DNA of 64,000 nucleotides from the NCBI RefSeq assembly GCF_014650055.1, contig NZ_BMUF01000009.1, positions 277,082 to 341,081 on the forward strand. Reading direction: 5' to 3'. Positions within the stretch are counted from its first letter, which is position 1. Every line of letters begins with the position of its first letter. A model generated the notes under the pieces. That model ran no database searches, had not been told where the DNA came from, and saw only the letters and a program-made list of their open reading frames with translations. Below are positions 45,239 to 53,655 of this stretch, one piece after another. The stretch comes from Streptomyces malachitofuscus (GTDB lineage Bacteria; Actinomycetota; Actinomycetes; Streptomycetales; Streptomycetaceae). Both the position numbers and the translations under genes were made by a program.

Positions 45239-46018
45239 GTGACCACCACCGCAGACAGTGCCGCCATCACTGCCCAGGACCGCTCCCAGGGCCGGCTCGA
45301 GCCGGTGCATGCGATGAACGAAGCCACGAATCCCGAGGGGCCCAAGCGCTCGCTGCCGGGCCGACCTCCCGGCATCCGGGCGGACAGCTCCGGACTCACC
45401 GACCGGCAGCGCCGGGTGATCGAGGTCATCAGGGACTCGGTGCAGCGACGGGGGTACCCGCCGTCGATGCGCGAGATCGGCCAGGCGGTCGGCCTCTCCA
45501 GCACCTCCTCGGTGGCACACCAGCTCATGGCCCTCGAGCGCAAGGGTTTCCTGCGCCGCGACCCGCACCGCCCGCGGGCGTACGAGGTGCGCGGCTCCGA
45601 CCAGGCCGCCGCCGTGCAGCCCACGGACACCGCCGGGAAGCCGGCCGCGTCCTACGTGCCGCTGGTCGGCCGTATCGCCGCCGGTGGTCCGATCCTCGCC
45701 GAGGAGTCCGTCGAGGATGTCTTCCCCCTCCCCCGGCAGCTCGTCGGCGACGGTGAACTGTTCGTGCTGAAGGTCGTGGGTGACTCCATGATCGAGGCCG
45801 CGATCTGTGACGGCGACTGGGTCACGGTCCGCCGCCAGCCGGTCGCCGAGAACGGCGACATCGTGGCGGCGATGCTCGACGGCGAGGCGACCGTCAAGCG
45901 CTTCAAGCGCGAGGACGGCCATGTGTGGCTGCTCCCGCACAACGCGGCCTACGAGCCGATCCCCGGCGACGACGCGACCATTCTCGGCAAGGTGGTGGCC
46001 GTTCTGCGGCGCGTCTGA
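45239..46018 (+). CDS. lexA: SOS repressor LexA
   Basis: A 259-residue LexA. A 50-residue Streptomyces-type N-terminal extension precedes the winged helix ([11 protein letters not shown] to [15 protein letters not shown]). The S24 self-cleavage domain has the A148-G149 scissile bond (GRIAAGGPI), nucleophile S183 ([11 protein letters not shown]) and general base K220 ([10 protein letters not shown]). RecA filaments trigger cleavage after DNA damage. GTG 45239 has GAGAGGGG upstream. The divergent arrangement with nrdRJ is conserved in Streptomyces and couples damage response with dNTP supply. Confidence 0.97.
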   Translation: MTTTADSAAITAQDRSQGRLEPVHAMNEATNPEGPKRSLPGRPPGIRADSSGLTDRQRRVIEVIRDSVQRRGYPPSMREIGQAVGLSSTSSVAHQLMALERKGFLRRDPHRPRAYEVRGSDQAAAVQPTDTAGKPAASYVPLVGRIAAGGPILAEESVEDVFPLPRQLVGDGELFVLKVVGDSMIEAAICDGDWVTVRRQPVAENGDIVAAMLDGEATVKRFKREDGHVWLLPHNAAYEPIPGDDATILGKVVAVLRRV

Positions 46019-46062
46019 GCACGGCGTGGGGCAGGCCCCGACCCGCCGCCCCGCCCCTGACC

Positions 46063-46096
46063 GGACCCCGGGACCCCTGCGCCGGTTCCGGGGTCC
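46063..46096 (+). terminator. lexA terminator
   Basis: A 13-bp stem with one G-U pair (46063-46075 with 46084-46096) and an 8-nt loop lies 44 bases past the lexA stop. Confidence 0.8.
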
Positions 46097-46199
46097 TGTG
46101 CTGTCCCGACCCGGGACCGTCGGTGACGGGCCCCGCACCGGGCGGAGCGGCACAGGACGACCGCATCGGTGACGCCGCCGCACACGGCGCGCCACCGTC

Positions 46200-48188
46200 T
46201 CACTGAGCCTGTGCCTCGGCCTCCGTCTGTTTCGCCGCCGCATCGATCGCGGCCAGTGACTTCCGGACCTGGTTGCGGTCCGTCGTGTACCAGAAGTCGG
46301 GCAGCGAAGCCTTCAGATAGCTCCCGTAGCGCGCGGTGGCCAGTCGCTGGTCCAGCACGGCCACCACACCCCGGTCACCGGAGGCACGGACCAGACGGCC
46401 GGCGCCCTGCGCCATGAGCAGCGCGGCGTGAGTGGCGGCGACCGCCATGAAGCCGTTGCCGCCGGCCTCCTCCACGGCCTTCTGCCGGGCGCTCATCAAG
46501 GGGTCGTCCGGGCGCGGGAAGGGGATCTTGTCCATGACCACCAGCTGGCAGCTCGGACCCGGTACGTCGACGCCCTGCCAGAGCGACAGCGTGCCGAAGA
46601 GGCAGGTCCTCGGGTCGGCCGCGAAGTTCCTGATCAGCTCGCCGAGCGTCTCCTCGCCCTGGAGAAGGATGGGGAACTCGGGAATGCGGGAACGCAACTC
46701 CTCGGCGGCGAGCTGCGCGGCCCGCATCGAGGAGAAAAGGCCCAGGGTGCGGCCACCTGCCGCCTGGATCAGCTCCGTGAGCTCGTCCAGCATGTCCGCG
46801 CGGTCGCCGTCACGCGCGGGGCGCGCCAGATGCTTCGCCACGTACAGGATGCCCTGCCTGGGGTAGTCGAACGGCGAGCCGACGTCCACGCCCTTCCACT
46901 GCGGGAGGTCGTCCCCCTCGGTCCCCTCGGCGCCGAGTCCCAGCGACGCCCCCACGCCGTTGAAGTCGCCGCCCAGCTTCAGCGTCGCGGACGTCAGCAC
47001 GACCGAGCGGTCGGTGAAGAGCTTCTCGCGCAGCAGGCCGGAGACCGACATGGGAGCGACACGCAGGGAGGCACCGAAGCGGTCGTGGCGCTCGTACCAG
47101 ACGACGTCCCATTCGGAGCCGTTCGTGATCCGCTCCGCCACGTCGTGGATGCCCTCCACGGAGGCCAGCGCCTGCTTGCGGACCGCGTCCTCGTCCTGGA
47201 CGGACTTGTCCCGGGTGCCGCCGATCGCGGAGATGACGGTGCGGCAGGCGTCGCGCAGCGCCATGAGCGCGTAGCCGAGATCCTCCGGGATCTCCTCCAG
47301 CCGGCCGGGGAGAGCCAGCTCCATCAGCCGCTCGAACCCCTCCGCGGCGGTCTGGAGCTGGTCCGCGGCCTTCTCGTTGACCAGCTTCGCGGCGCGCCGC
47401 ACCGCGCGGTTCACCTGTCCCGGGGTGAGCTCGCCCGTGGCGACTCCGGTGACCCGGGAGACCAGCTCATGGGCCTCGTCGACGATCAGCACCTCGTGCT
47501 GCGGGAGCACCGGGGCGCCCTCGATGGCGTCGATCGCCAGCAGCGCGTGGTTGGTGACGACCACCTCGGCCAGCTTGGCCCGCTCACGGGCGTTCTCGGC
47601 GAAGCACTCCGCGCCGTAGGCGCACTTCGTGGCGCCCAGGCACTCCCGCGACGACACCGACACCTGGGACCACGCCCGGTCGGACACGCCCGGCGTCAGG
47701 TCGTCCCGGTCACCGGTCTCCGTCTCGTCCGACCAGTCGCGCAGGCGCAGCAGGTCCTGGCCCAGCTTGCTGGTGGGGGCGGCCGCCTCGAACTGATCGA
47801 AGAGGCCCTCCTCCTCGTCCTGCGGCACGCCCTCGTGGAGCCGGTGCAGGCACAGGTAGTTGGAGCGGCCCTTGAGCATCGCGAACTCCGGGCGGCGGCG
47901 CAGCAGCGGATGCAGTGACTCCACCGTGCGCGGCAGGTCCCGCTCGACGAGCTGGCGCTGCAGGGCCAGCGTCGCCGTCGCCACCACCACCCGCTCACCG
48001 TGCGCGAGCGCGGGCACCAGATAGCCCAGGGACTTTCCGGTGCCGGTGCCGGCCTGGACCAGCAGGTGGGAGCCGTCGTCGATCGCCTCCGCGACGGCTT
48101 CGGCCATGGTCACCTGGCCGGGGCGCTCCGTGCCGCCGACAGCGGTGACGGCAGCATGCAGGAGTTCGGGGAGTGAGGGCTTCGTCAT
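46200..48188 (-). CDS. DinG-family ATP-dependent DNA helicase
   Basis: A 662-residue XPD/DinG-like superfamily 2 helicase. Walker A is QAGTGTGKSLGYL, Walker B is VLIVDEAHEL, and motif VI is AQGAGRLVRASGDRG. Four cysteines, C114-like (NYLCLHRL) plus three in RECLGATKCAYGAECF, form the iron-sulfur cluster site of the family. It probably unwinds R-loops or damaged-DNA structures. It is convergent with lexA, but I find no LexA box at its own start. ATG 48188 has AGGG about eleven bases upstream. Confidence 0.93.
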   Translation of the reverse strand: MTKPSLPELLHAAVTAVGGTERPGQVTMAEAVAEAIDDGSHLLVQAGTGTGKSLGYLVPALAHGERVVVATATLALQRQLVERDLPRTVESLHPLLRRRPEFAMLKGRSNYLCLHRLHEGVPQDEEEGLFDQFEAAAPTSKLGQDLLRLRDWSDETETGDRDDLTPGVSDRAWSQVSVSSRECLGATKCAYGAECFAENARERAKLAEVVVTNHALLAIDAIEGAPVLPQHEVLIVDEAHELVSRVTGVATGELTPGQVNRAVRRAAKLVNEKAADQLQTAAEGFERLMELALPGRLEEIPEDLGYALMALRDACRTVISAIGGTRDKSVQDEDAVRKQALASVEGIHDVAERITNGSEWDVVWYERHDRFGASLRVAPMSVSGLLREKLFTDRSVVLTSATLKLGGDFNGVGASLGLGAEGTEGDDLPQWKGVDVGSPFDYPRQGILYVAKHLARPARDGDRADMLDELTELIQAAGGRTLGLFSSMRAAQLAAEELRSRIPEFPILLQGEETLGELIRNFAADPRTCLFGTLSLWQGVDVPGPSCQLVVMDKIPFPRPDDPLMSARQKAVEEAGGNGFMAVAATHAALLMAQGAGRLVRASGDRGVVAVLDQRLATARYGSYLKASLPDFWYTTDRNQVRKSLAAIDAAAKQTEAEAQAQ

Positions 48189-48314
48189 AGCGCGACCACC
48201 CTACGACCCTCCACTGACATTCGTGCGATCACGGCGGGAGCCGGGGATGCGATCAAGACGGGGTCTCCTCGGTCGGGAGGGAAGGGAGGACAGCAGGTGA
48301 GAGGGCGCCCGGCG

Positions 48315-48884
48315 CTACAGCAGCCGGCGCAAGGAGCGGTCCCGGATCATGAGGGCGGCCCGCTTGGTGGGCAGATCGGCCTCGGCAAAGAAGCGGAAGC
48401 CCGCCTTCAGGAACGCGCTGACGGAGGCGGTGTTGCGCAGGTCGGGTTCCGCGACGACGCGCGGTGAGGCGGGCCGGTGGTCGAGGGCGAGGTCGGCGAC
48501 CGTTCTGAGCAGGAGGCTGCCGAGGCCCCGTCCCCGGTCGCCCGGTGCGCCGATGAGGACGTGCAGGCCGGTGTCGTGGGGCCGGGCCGGGTAGTGGCCG
48601 GCCAGCGGGTCCAGGTCCGCGCGGTAGATCTCCCAGTAGCTCATCGGCGTACCGTCGAGGACGCCGAGGCACGGCACGCTGCGGCCGTCGCCGGTGAGCT
48701 GGGCCCGCACGTGGTCCGCCGTCAGGGCCGGGGGCCCGGAGAGCTCCCAGAACGCGGCGACGGCCGGGTCGTTCATCCACCCTGCGAGCAGGGGAAGATC
48801 TCGTTCCACCTGGACGGGGACGAGCCGGAACAGGCCCGCGGGAGTGCCGGCCGGGCCCCAGCCGGCGATGTGGCCGGGGGTCAT
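48315..48884 (-). CDS. GNAT acyltransferase of a siderophore operon (AlcB/IucB-like)
   Basis: A 189-residue acyl-CoA N-acyltransferase of the siderophore type. The acyl-CoA binding segment is GDRGRGLGSLLLRTVADLAL, with the family's WELSGP and YWEIYRADLDPLAGHY motifs. It would acylate an amine or hydroxylamine used by the IucA/IucC synthetase. The ATG at 48884 overlaps the synthetase stop (ATGA), so the two are translationally coupled. The acyl donor and acceptor cannot be read from sequence. Confidence 0.88.
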   Translation of the reverse strand: MTPGHIAGWGPAGTPAGLFRLVPVQVERDLPLLAGWMNDPAVAAFWELSGPPALTADHVRAQLTGDGRSVPCLGVLDGTPMSYWEIYRADLDPLAGHYPARPHDTGLHVLIGAPGDRGRGLGSLLLRTVADLALDHRPASPRVVAEPDLRNTASVSAFLKAGFRFFAEADLPTKRAALMIRDRSLRRLL

Positions 48885-50770
48885 GAGTGCAGCGGGTTGG
48901 CGATGGTGACGTAGACGGACTGGGTGTCGACCGGGCCGGCGAGTTCGTCGAGGCCGTGCAGCCGGGTCAGCAGATTGGCCTTGCAGCGCAGCCGGGGGGA
49001 GTCGAGCAGGCGGGCGGGCAGTGTGCCCTGGGTCCGGGCGGGTCCTGTGCGGACCTCGGTGAGGAAGCGGCGGAAGGCCGCGAGCAGCAGCCGTTCGTCG
49101 GCGAGGCCCTGGGAGCCCAGGGCGCCGACGAGCCCCAGGACATTGTTGATGCCCAGGTAGTAGGCGAAGCGCTCGTCGGTGACGTCGTCGGGGACGAAGG
49201 TGTCGCTGTGCTCGCCGATGCCGGGCAGCCGGGCATCGAGTTCCGTGCGGCGCGACGCCCGGAAGTAGTAGCCCTGGTTGTCCCGGTAGCGGGCGCCGGC
49301 CGGCCATCCGTCGGCGTCCAGCAGGAGCAGGGTGTTCTGCTGGTGCGCCTCCAGTGCGATGCCGGCCGTTCCGTCCAGCCACAGCACGGGCCGCACGACG
49401 TGCTCGAGGTAGCGCAGGAACCACTCGGCGGCGACGGCACCCGGCGGCCGTCCCGTGCGGGCGGCGAGGCGGGTGACGATCCCGGCCAGCCGGGAACGCA
49501 TGGCACCGCCGCCGGGACGGGGGCGCGGCGAGAGGAGTCCGGCGACGCAGACGACGTCGTCCTGCGGCCGGAACGGGTTGTGCCGGATCACGGCGTCGAG
49601 CCCGGGGACGGGGTCGCCGTCCGGTGCGTTCACCGCGACCCAGGCGGGGTCGCGGACGATGTCGAAGCAGGGGTGCGCGGCGCGCCACTGCTGGGACAGT
49701 CCGGTGCGCAGCAGACGGTGGACCTCGACGCCCCGGTGGAGCTCCTTGCGGAGGTTCTCGCGTCGGGAGTTGGTGATGTGGAGGGCCAGCGACAGCTTGA
49801 GCATGGCCGGCGCGCCGGTGCGGTGGACGGTGCGCACGGAGGAGGTGGGGTGCCAGGGGGCGCCCCGGCTGCCGAGGTCGCGGAGCAGTCCGGCGTCCAG
49901 CAGGGCCGCGGTCGCCCGGCGGTGGCGGACGTGGCGCAGTTGCCAGGGGTGCACGGGGAGCGCCGCGTATCCGTCGGGCAGCAGCAGCCCGGCACCGGCC
50001 AGCCGGGCGGTGAGGGAGGGCGCGGTGACGGGGCGTCCGCGCTCGGTCCAGGCGGAGTCGGTGGCGAGGAGGGAGGGGGCGACCGCGATCCAGTGCAGCG
50101 GGAAGGAGCCGCGCAGCTCGGGTGAGTAGTGCTCCGCCTCCGCGTCGGTGAGGCCCTCGCGGCTCTTCGGGTCGGGGTGCAGCGGGTGCCCCAGAACGAG
50201 TGCCTGCTCGGCGGCGAGGAAGAGGTCCGGGTGGTCGGCCGGGTCCTTTCGGCGCTCGGCGACGAAGGTGGCGACTCGGCGGACGGAGTCGGCGACACGC
50301 GAAACGAGGTCGGTACAGGCCCCGGCCGGCAAAGGCGCCGGGGCGAGGCGCACGCCGTCCCGGACCGGCGGGACTTCCGTACCCGCGCCGGCCGGTGAGA
50401 CCCCGGCGGCGTTCTCGTTGGCGAGGAGGGCGGCCAGCAGGACGGCGTCGACCGGTGGGGCGGGTGCCGGGGCCCCGGCCAGGCGGGGTGGCCCGAATCG
50501 GTGCAGCCCGGTCGGGGACCAGTAGCGGACGGGGACGAGCAGGGTGGTGCCGCCGGCGGGCAGGGCGATGCGCAGGATGTCGCCGTCCGGCGCGGGGAGG
50601 CCCGTTTCCCGTACCCAGCAGCGCAGCAGATTGTCGACGGCCGCGGCCTGGGCCGTCCTGAGCGGATCGGCAGGGTCCGGGGCACGGACACCGGTGTCTG
50701 CGGGCGGCTTCGTCTCCTGGTGCGGGACCGCGGAGCTCGCGCGGTCGGCCGGTGCGGGGGTGGTCTGCAT
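48881..50770 (-). CDS. IucA/IucC-family NRPS-independent siderophore synthetase
   Basis: A 629-residue ATP-dependent synthetase that condenses a carboxylic acid (citrate or alpha-ketoglutarate type) with an amine or hydroxamate. The family core is visible in ALPVHPWQLRH, KLSLALHITNSRREN, and the C-terminal FhuF-like part with WLDGTAGIALEAHQQNTLLLL and YRDNQGYYFR. The first 40 residues are a low-complexity leader. ATG 50770 has CGAGGA upstream. Downstream it is coupled to a GNAT acyltransferase; upstream, 60 bases away, is an aminotransferase-like gene. The product is unknown, and no decarboxylase or hydroxylase gene is adjacent. Confidence 0.92.
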   Translation of the reverse strand: MQTTPAPADRASSAVPHQETKPPADTGVRAPDPADPLRTAQAAAVDNLLRCWVRETGLPAPDGDILRIALPAGGTTLLVPVRYWSPTGLHRFGPPRLAGAPAPAPPVDAVLLAALLANENAAGVSPAGAGTEVPPVRDGVRLAPAPLPAGACTDLVSRVADSVRRVATFVAERRKDPADHPDLFLAAEQALVLGHPLHPDPKSREGLTDAEAEHYSPELRGSFPLHWIAVAPSLLATDSAWTERGRPVTAPSLTARLAGAGLLLPDGYAALPVHPWQLRHVRHRRATAALLDAGLLRDLGSRGAPWHPTSSVRTVHRTGAPAMLKLSLALHITNSRRENLRKELHRGVEVHRLLRTGLSQQWRAAHPCFDIVRDPAWVAVNAPDGDPVPGLDAVIRHNPFRPQDDVVCVAGLLSPRPRPGGGAMRSRLAGIVTRLAARTGRPPGAVAAEWFLRYLEHVVRPVLWLDGTAGIALEAHQQNTLLLLDADGWPAGARYRDNQGYYFRASRRTELDARLPGIGEHSDTFVPDDVTDERFAYYLGINNVLGLVGALGSQGLADERLLLAAFRRFLTEVRTGPARTQGTLPARLLDSPRLRCKANLLTRLHGLDELAGPVDTQSVYVTIANPLHS

Positions 50771-50829
50771 GGCGGTCCTCGTGGGGGGTGCGGGGTGGTC
50801 CGGTGCGGTCCGGGGACGCGGCTCGCGTC

Positions 50830-51960
50830 CTAACCGGCCCGAACGCGACCGCCGCGGGGAGCAGGAGACTCCCCGTGGGCCGCCGCGTGGAGTGCGTCGG
50901 CGAGCCGGTCCAGGACGGCGGTGGCCTGTTCGTCTGTGATCGTCAGCGGTGGCAGCAGCCGGACGACGTTCGCGCGGGGGCCGCCGAGGTCGACGATCAG
51001 ACCGCGTCGCAGGCATGCGCGCCGGACGGCGGCCGGGAGCCCCGACGCGGTCGGCCGGGGACGGCACGGCCGGGCTCCACCCTCCTCCGCAGGCATCAGC
51101 TCCGGGCGGGCGACGCACTCCCGCTCCGCGTCCACCAGTTCGACCCCGATCAGCAGCCCCCGCCCGCGTACCTCCCGGACGCAGGTGAGCTCCTCGGCGA
51201 GCGCCCGGAGCCGGGACAGCATGTGGCTGCCCAGTGCGGCCGCGTGGTCGGCGAGGCGGTTCTCCCGCACATGGGCGAGGGTCGCGGTGCCCGCCGCCAT
51301 GGCGAGTTGGTTGCCCGTGTGGGGGCGCGGGCCGTCATTCACGTCGAAGTCGTCCCGGTGGACCACGACGGCCAGGGGCAGACCGCCCCCGGTGGACGCG
51401 GACAGCACCATCGCGTCGGGTGTGATGCCGGAGTGCTCCACGGCCCAGAAGGCGCCGGTCCGCCCGAGCCCCGTCAGGGTCTCGTCGGCGACCGTGGGCC
51501 GCGGCGGGTGGTACTCCGGCTCCGGGGGCGCTCCGCCGACCGCGCGCTCCCCTCCGCTCCAGAAGAGGGCGTCGGTGAGCTCCAGGACGTCGACGCGGCC
51601 GGTCGCCGCTCGCACGGCATGGAGCGCGGTCGCCCCGGCGTCGCCGGCGGCCGCTCCGCAGAAGCGCACCTGCGCGCGCTCGGCGAGCCCGGGAGGGAGG
51701 GTCCGGGACAGTTCGGCGACGAAGGCGTCCCGCACCGGAGTCGCCGCGTCGGAGACGTGGAGCGGTGCGCCCGAGTCGATGATCCGGCGCATCGCCTCGA
51801 GCACCACGGGGTGGTTGTGGCCGAGGGCGAGGGTTCCCGCGCCGGAGAGGCAGTCCAGGTAACGGCGGCCGTCCGCACCCTCGACGGTCATCCCCCGTGC
51901 TCTCACGGGCACGATCGGCAGGGTCCCGGCCTCCGGTCCCTCATACGTCGGCTCCGCCAC
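50830..51960 (-). CDS. Class III aminotransferase homologue, PLP lysine lost (pseudoenzyme)
   Basis: A 376-residue relative of diaminobutyrate-type aminotransferases, about 60-80 residues shorter than the family norm. The start (RRYLDCLSGAGTLALGHNHP) and C-terminal half are well preserved. Two departures stand out. The middle, about residues 140-160, is collapsed so that ALFWSGGERA runs almost directly into the TVADETLTGLGRTG segment. The PLP-binding lysine, expected in a VLSK..GGGLPL motif, is Ala188 (VLSASTGGGLPL; codon GCG at 51397-51399). It is therefore unlikely to transaminate. It heads the siderophore operon. GTG 51960 has GGAGGA just upstream. Confidence 0.88.
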   Translation of the reverse strand: MAEPTYEGPEAGTLPIVPVRARGMTVEGADGRRYLDCLSGAGTLALGHNHPVVLEAMRRIIDSGAPLHVSDAATPVRDAFVAELSRTLPPGLAERAQVRFCGAAAGDAGATALHAVRAATGRVDVLELTDALFWSGGERAVGGAPPEPEYHPPRPTVADETLTGLGRTGAFWAVEHSGITPDAMVLSASTGGGLPLAVVVHRDDFDVNDGPRPHTGNQLAMAAGTATLAHVRENRLADHAAALGSHMLSRLRALAEELTCVREVRGRGLLIGVELVDAERECVARPELMPAEEGGARPCRPRPTASGLPAAVRRACLRRGLIVDLGGPRANVVRLLPPLTITDEQATAVLDRLADALHAAAHGESPAPRGGRVRAG

Positions 51961-52324
51961 CGTCCTCCGTCCCTCACCGTGCTCGCGCCGCACCACGGGC
52001 AGGGGGAACCGCGCGCGACCTGCGGCCCCCCACCGCTACCAACACCGGGCCGTCCACGGGGTTACGGGTGGCTTCGGGGTCGGCGGGAGCACGGCCGGGG
52101 GCTCACGCCCCGCGGCGGCCTCAAATCGGCCGATCTCCGGACGATTGTCCTGGTCAGGTGGCTTGTAGCCGAACCGTTGCCGTTCCGTCGGACGTCCCCC
52201 ACAGCGAGCGCATAGTGTGTGGTGCCGTTCCCGAAGGCCGTCGGGGCTCCCGTGAACTCCCCACGTTTCCGGGTGTACAGACGGCCACAGCGCCAAGTTC
52301 GTTCATTTCAGGGGGAGTCAGATC
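51961..52324. promoter_or_regulatory. Divergent region siderophore operon / exported trypsin
   Basis: This 364-bp gap has no gene I can support. It must hold promoters for the siderophore operon (minus) and the exported trypsin-fold gene (plus). I looked for an iron box and found only a half-site (GGTTCGGCT on the minus strand near 52165), not a full operator. A GGGGGAG Shine-Dalgarno lies just before 52325. Confidence 0.45.
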
Positions 52325-53545
52325 ATGCGATCCATACGGCCGTCGTCCACCACCCGCCGAGGGGGGAGGGCGCGGCGCAGAACCTCCCCCGTTCTGGCCT
52401 CCGTCGCGCTCGCCTCCGCGCTCGCCCTCACTGCCACCGCCTGCGACTCGGGCGAGACCGACGCGAGCGCCGACACCTCCGCGACCGCCGCAGCCGACGA
52501 CGGCAAGCTCAAGATCCCGGACGACATCAGGGACCGGCTCAAGGAGCACGGGATCGATATCGACAAGTGGAAGAACGGCGCCTGGAAGAACTGGGACAAG
52601 GACGACTGGCTGCGCGAGGCCCAGGACTTCGTCAACCCGATCATCGAGGGCCTGTGGGACTCGGACCGCATGCGGGACGCCGAGGAACCGGACCAGGGCG
52701 TCGACGAGAGCGACATCTCCGGTGACCAGGGCGTGACCGACCCCACTCCGGAACCGGTGCAGGCGCAGGCGATTCCGCCGTCGTACCACGCCAACGCCCC
52801 CACGGCCGGCAAGGTCTTCTTCGACTCCCCCGAGGGGACGATGGTCTGCTCGGCGACCGTGGTGCAGGACCCGGCCAACCCGGGCAAGTCCAACATGGTG
52901 TGGACGGCGGGCCATTGCGTGCACGCCGGCAAGAAGGGCGGCTGGTACCGCAACATCGCGTTCGTGCCGTCGTACAACGACTCGGGGAAGTCGGCGAAGG
53001 AGCTCGAGAGCGCCGCCAAGGAGGAGATCGCTCCGCACGGTGTCTGGTGGGGTGACTGGGTGCAGACCTCGGACCAGTGGATCGAGCAGGGCGGCGCCAC
53101 GGGCGGTGACGGCGCCTCGTACGACTTCGCGGTCCTGCATGTGACGCCGGAGAAGGGCAGCGACGGCAAGTCGCTGGAGGAGACGGTCGGTTCGGCACTG
53201 CCGGTGGACTTCGACGCCCCCGCCGTGTCGAAGGTGCGGGAGATGACGGCGATCGGTTACCCGGCCGCTCCGCCGTACGACGGTCAGACGCTGTACCGGT
53301 GCGCGGACAAGCCTGGCCGGCTGTCGATCAGCGCCTCCGACCCCACGATGTACCGCATCGGTTGCAGCATGACGGCCGGTTCGTCCGGTGGCGGCTGGGT
53401 CGCGACGGGTTCGGACGGCAAGCCCGCACTGGTGTCCAACACCTCCATCGGCCCGGTGACGTCGGGCTGGCTGGCCGGCCCGCGGCTGGGTGACGAGGCC
53501 AAGGGCGTGTACGACGCGGTCAGCGAGAAGTTCGCCGGGCAGTGA
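52325..53545 (+). CDS. Exported trypsin-fold protease, paralogue 1 (probable lipoprotein)
   Basis: A 406-residue protein. An Arg-rich start and hydrophobic helix end in LTATAC, a plausible lipobox with C40. Residues 60-115 form a conserved module (IPDDIRDRLKEHGIDIDKWK; KNWDKDDWLREAQDFVNP). The trypsin-like domain follows, with H197 (TAGHC), D267 (YDFAVLHV) and S354 in GSSGGGW. It is probably a surface-attached protease or protease-like protein of unknown substrate. A close paralogue follows 110 bases downstream on the same strand. Confidence 0.88.
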   Translation: MRSIRPSSTTRRGGRARRRTSPVLASVALASALALTATACDSGETDASADTSATAAADDGKLKIPDDIRDRLKEHGIDIDKWKNGAWKNWDKDDWLREAQDFVNPIIEGLWDSDRMRDAEEPDQGVDESDISGDQGVTDPTPEPVQAQAIPPSYHANAPTAGKVFFDSPEGTMVCSATVVQDPANPGKSNMVWTAGHCVHAGKKGGWYRNIAFVPSYNDSGKSAKELESAAKEEIAPHGVWWGDWVQTSDQWIEQGGATGGDGASYDFAVLHVTPEKGSDGKSLEETVGSALPVDFDAPAVSKVREMTAIGYPAAPPYDGQTLYRCADKPGRLSISASDPTMYRIGCSMTAGSSGGGWVATGSDGKPALVSNTSIGPVTSGWLAGPRLGDEAKGVYDAVSEKFAGQ

Positions 53546-53655
53546 CCGGCTCGTCCGGTCCGGGGGCGCCGCGCACCCGGACCGGACGCCCCGCCCGAGC
53601 GGGACATGCGTGCGCGGCACGCCATTCATCAGCACACAACGGGGGTCACAGCACC

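Noticed and set aside
52150-52185. Possible iron box upstream of the siderophore operon
   Set aside because: Only GGTTCGGCT on one arm resembles the consensus; the complementary arm is absent.
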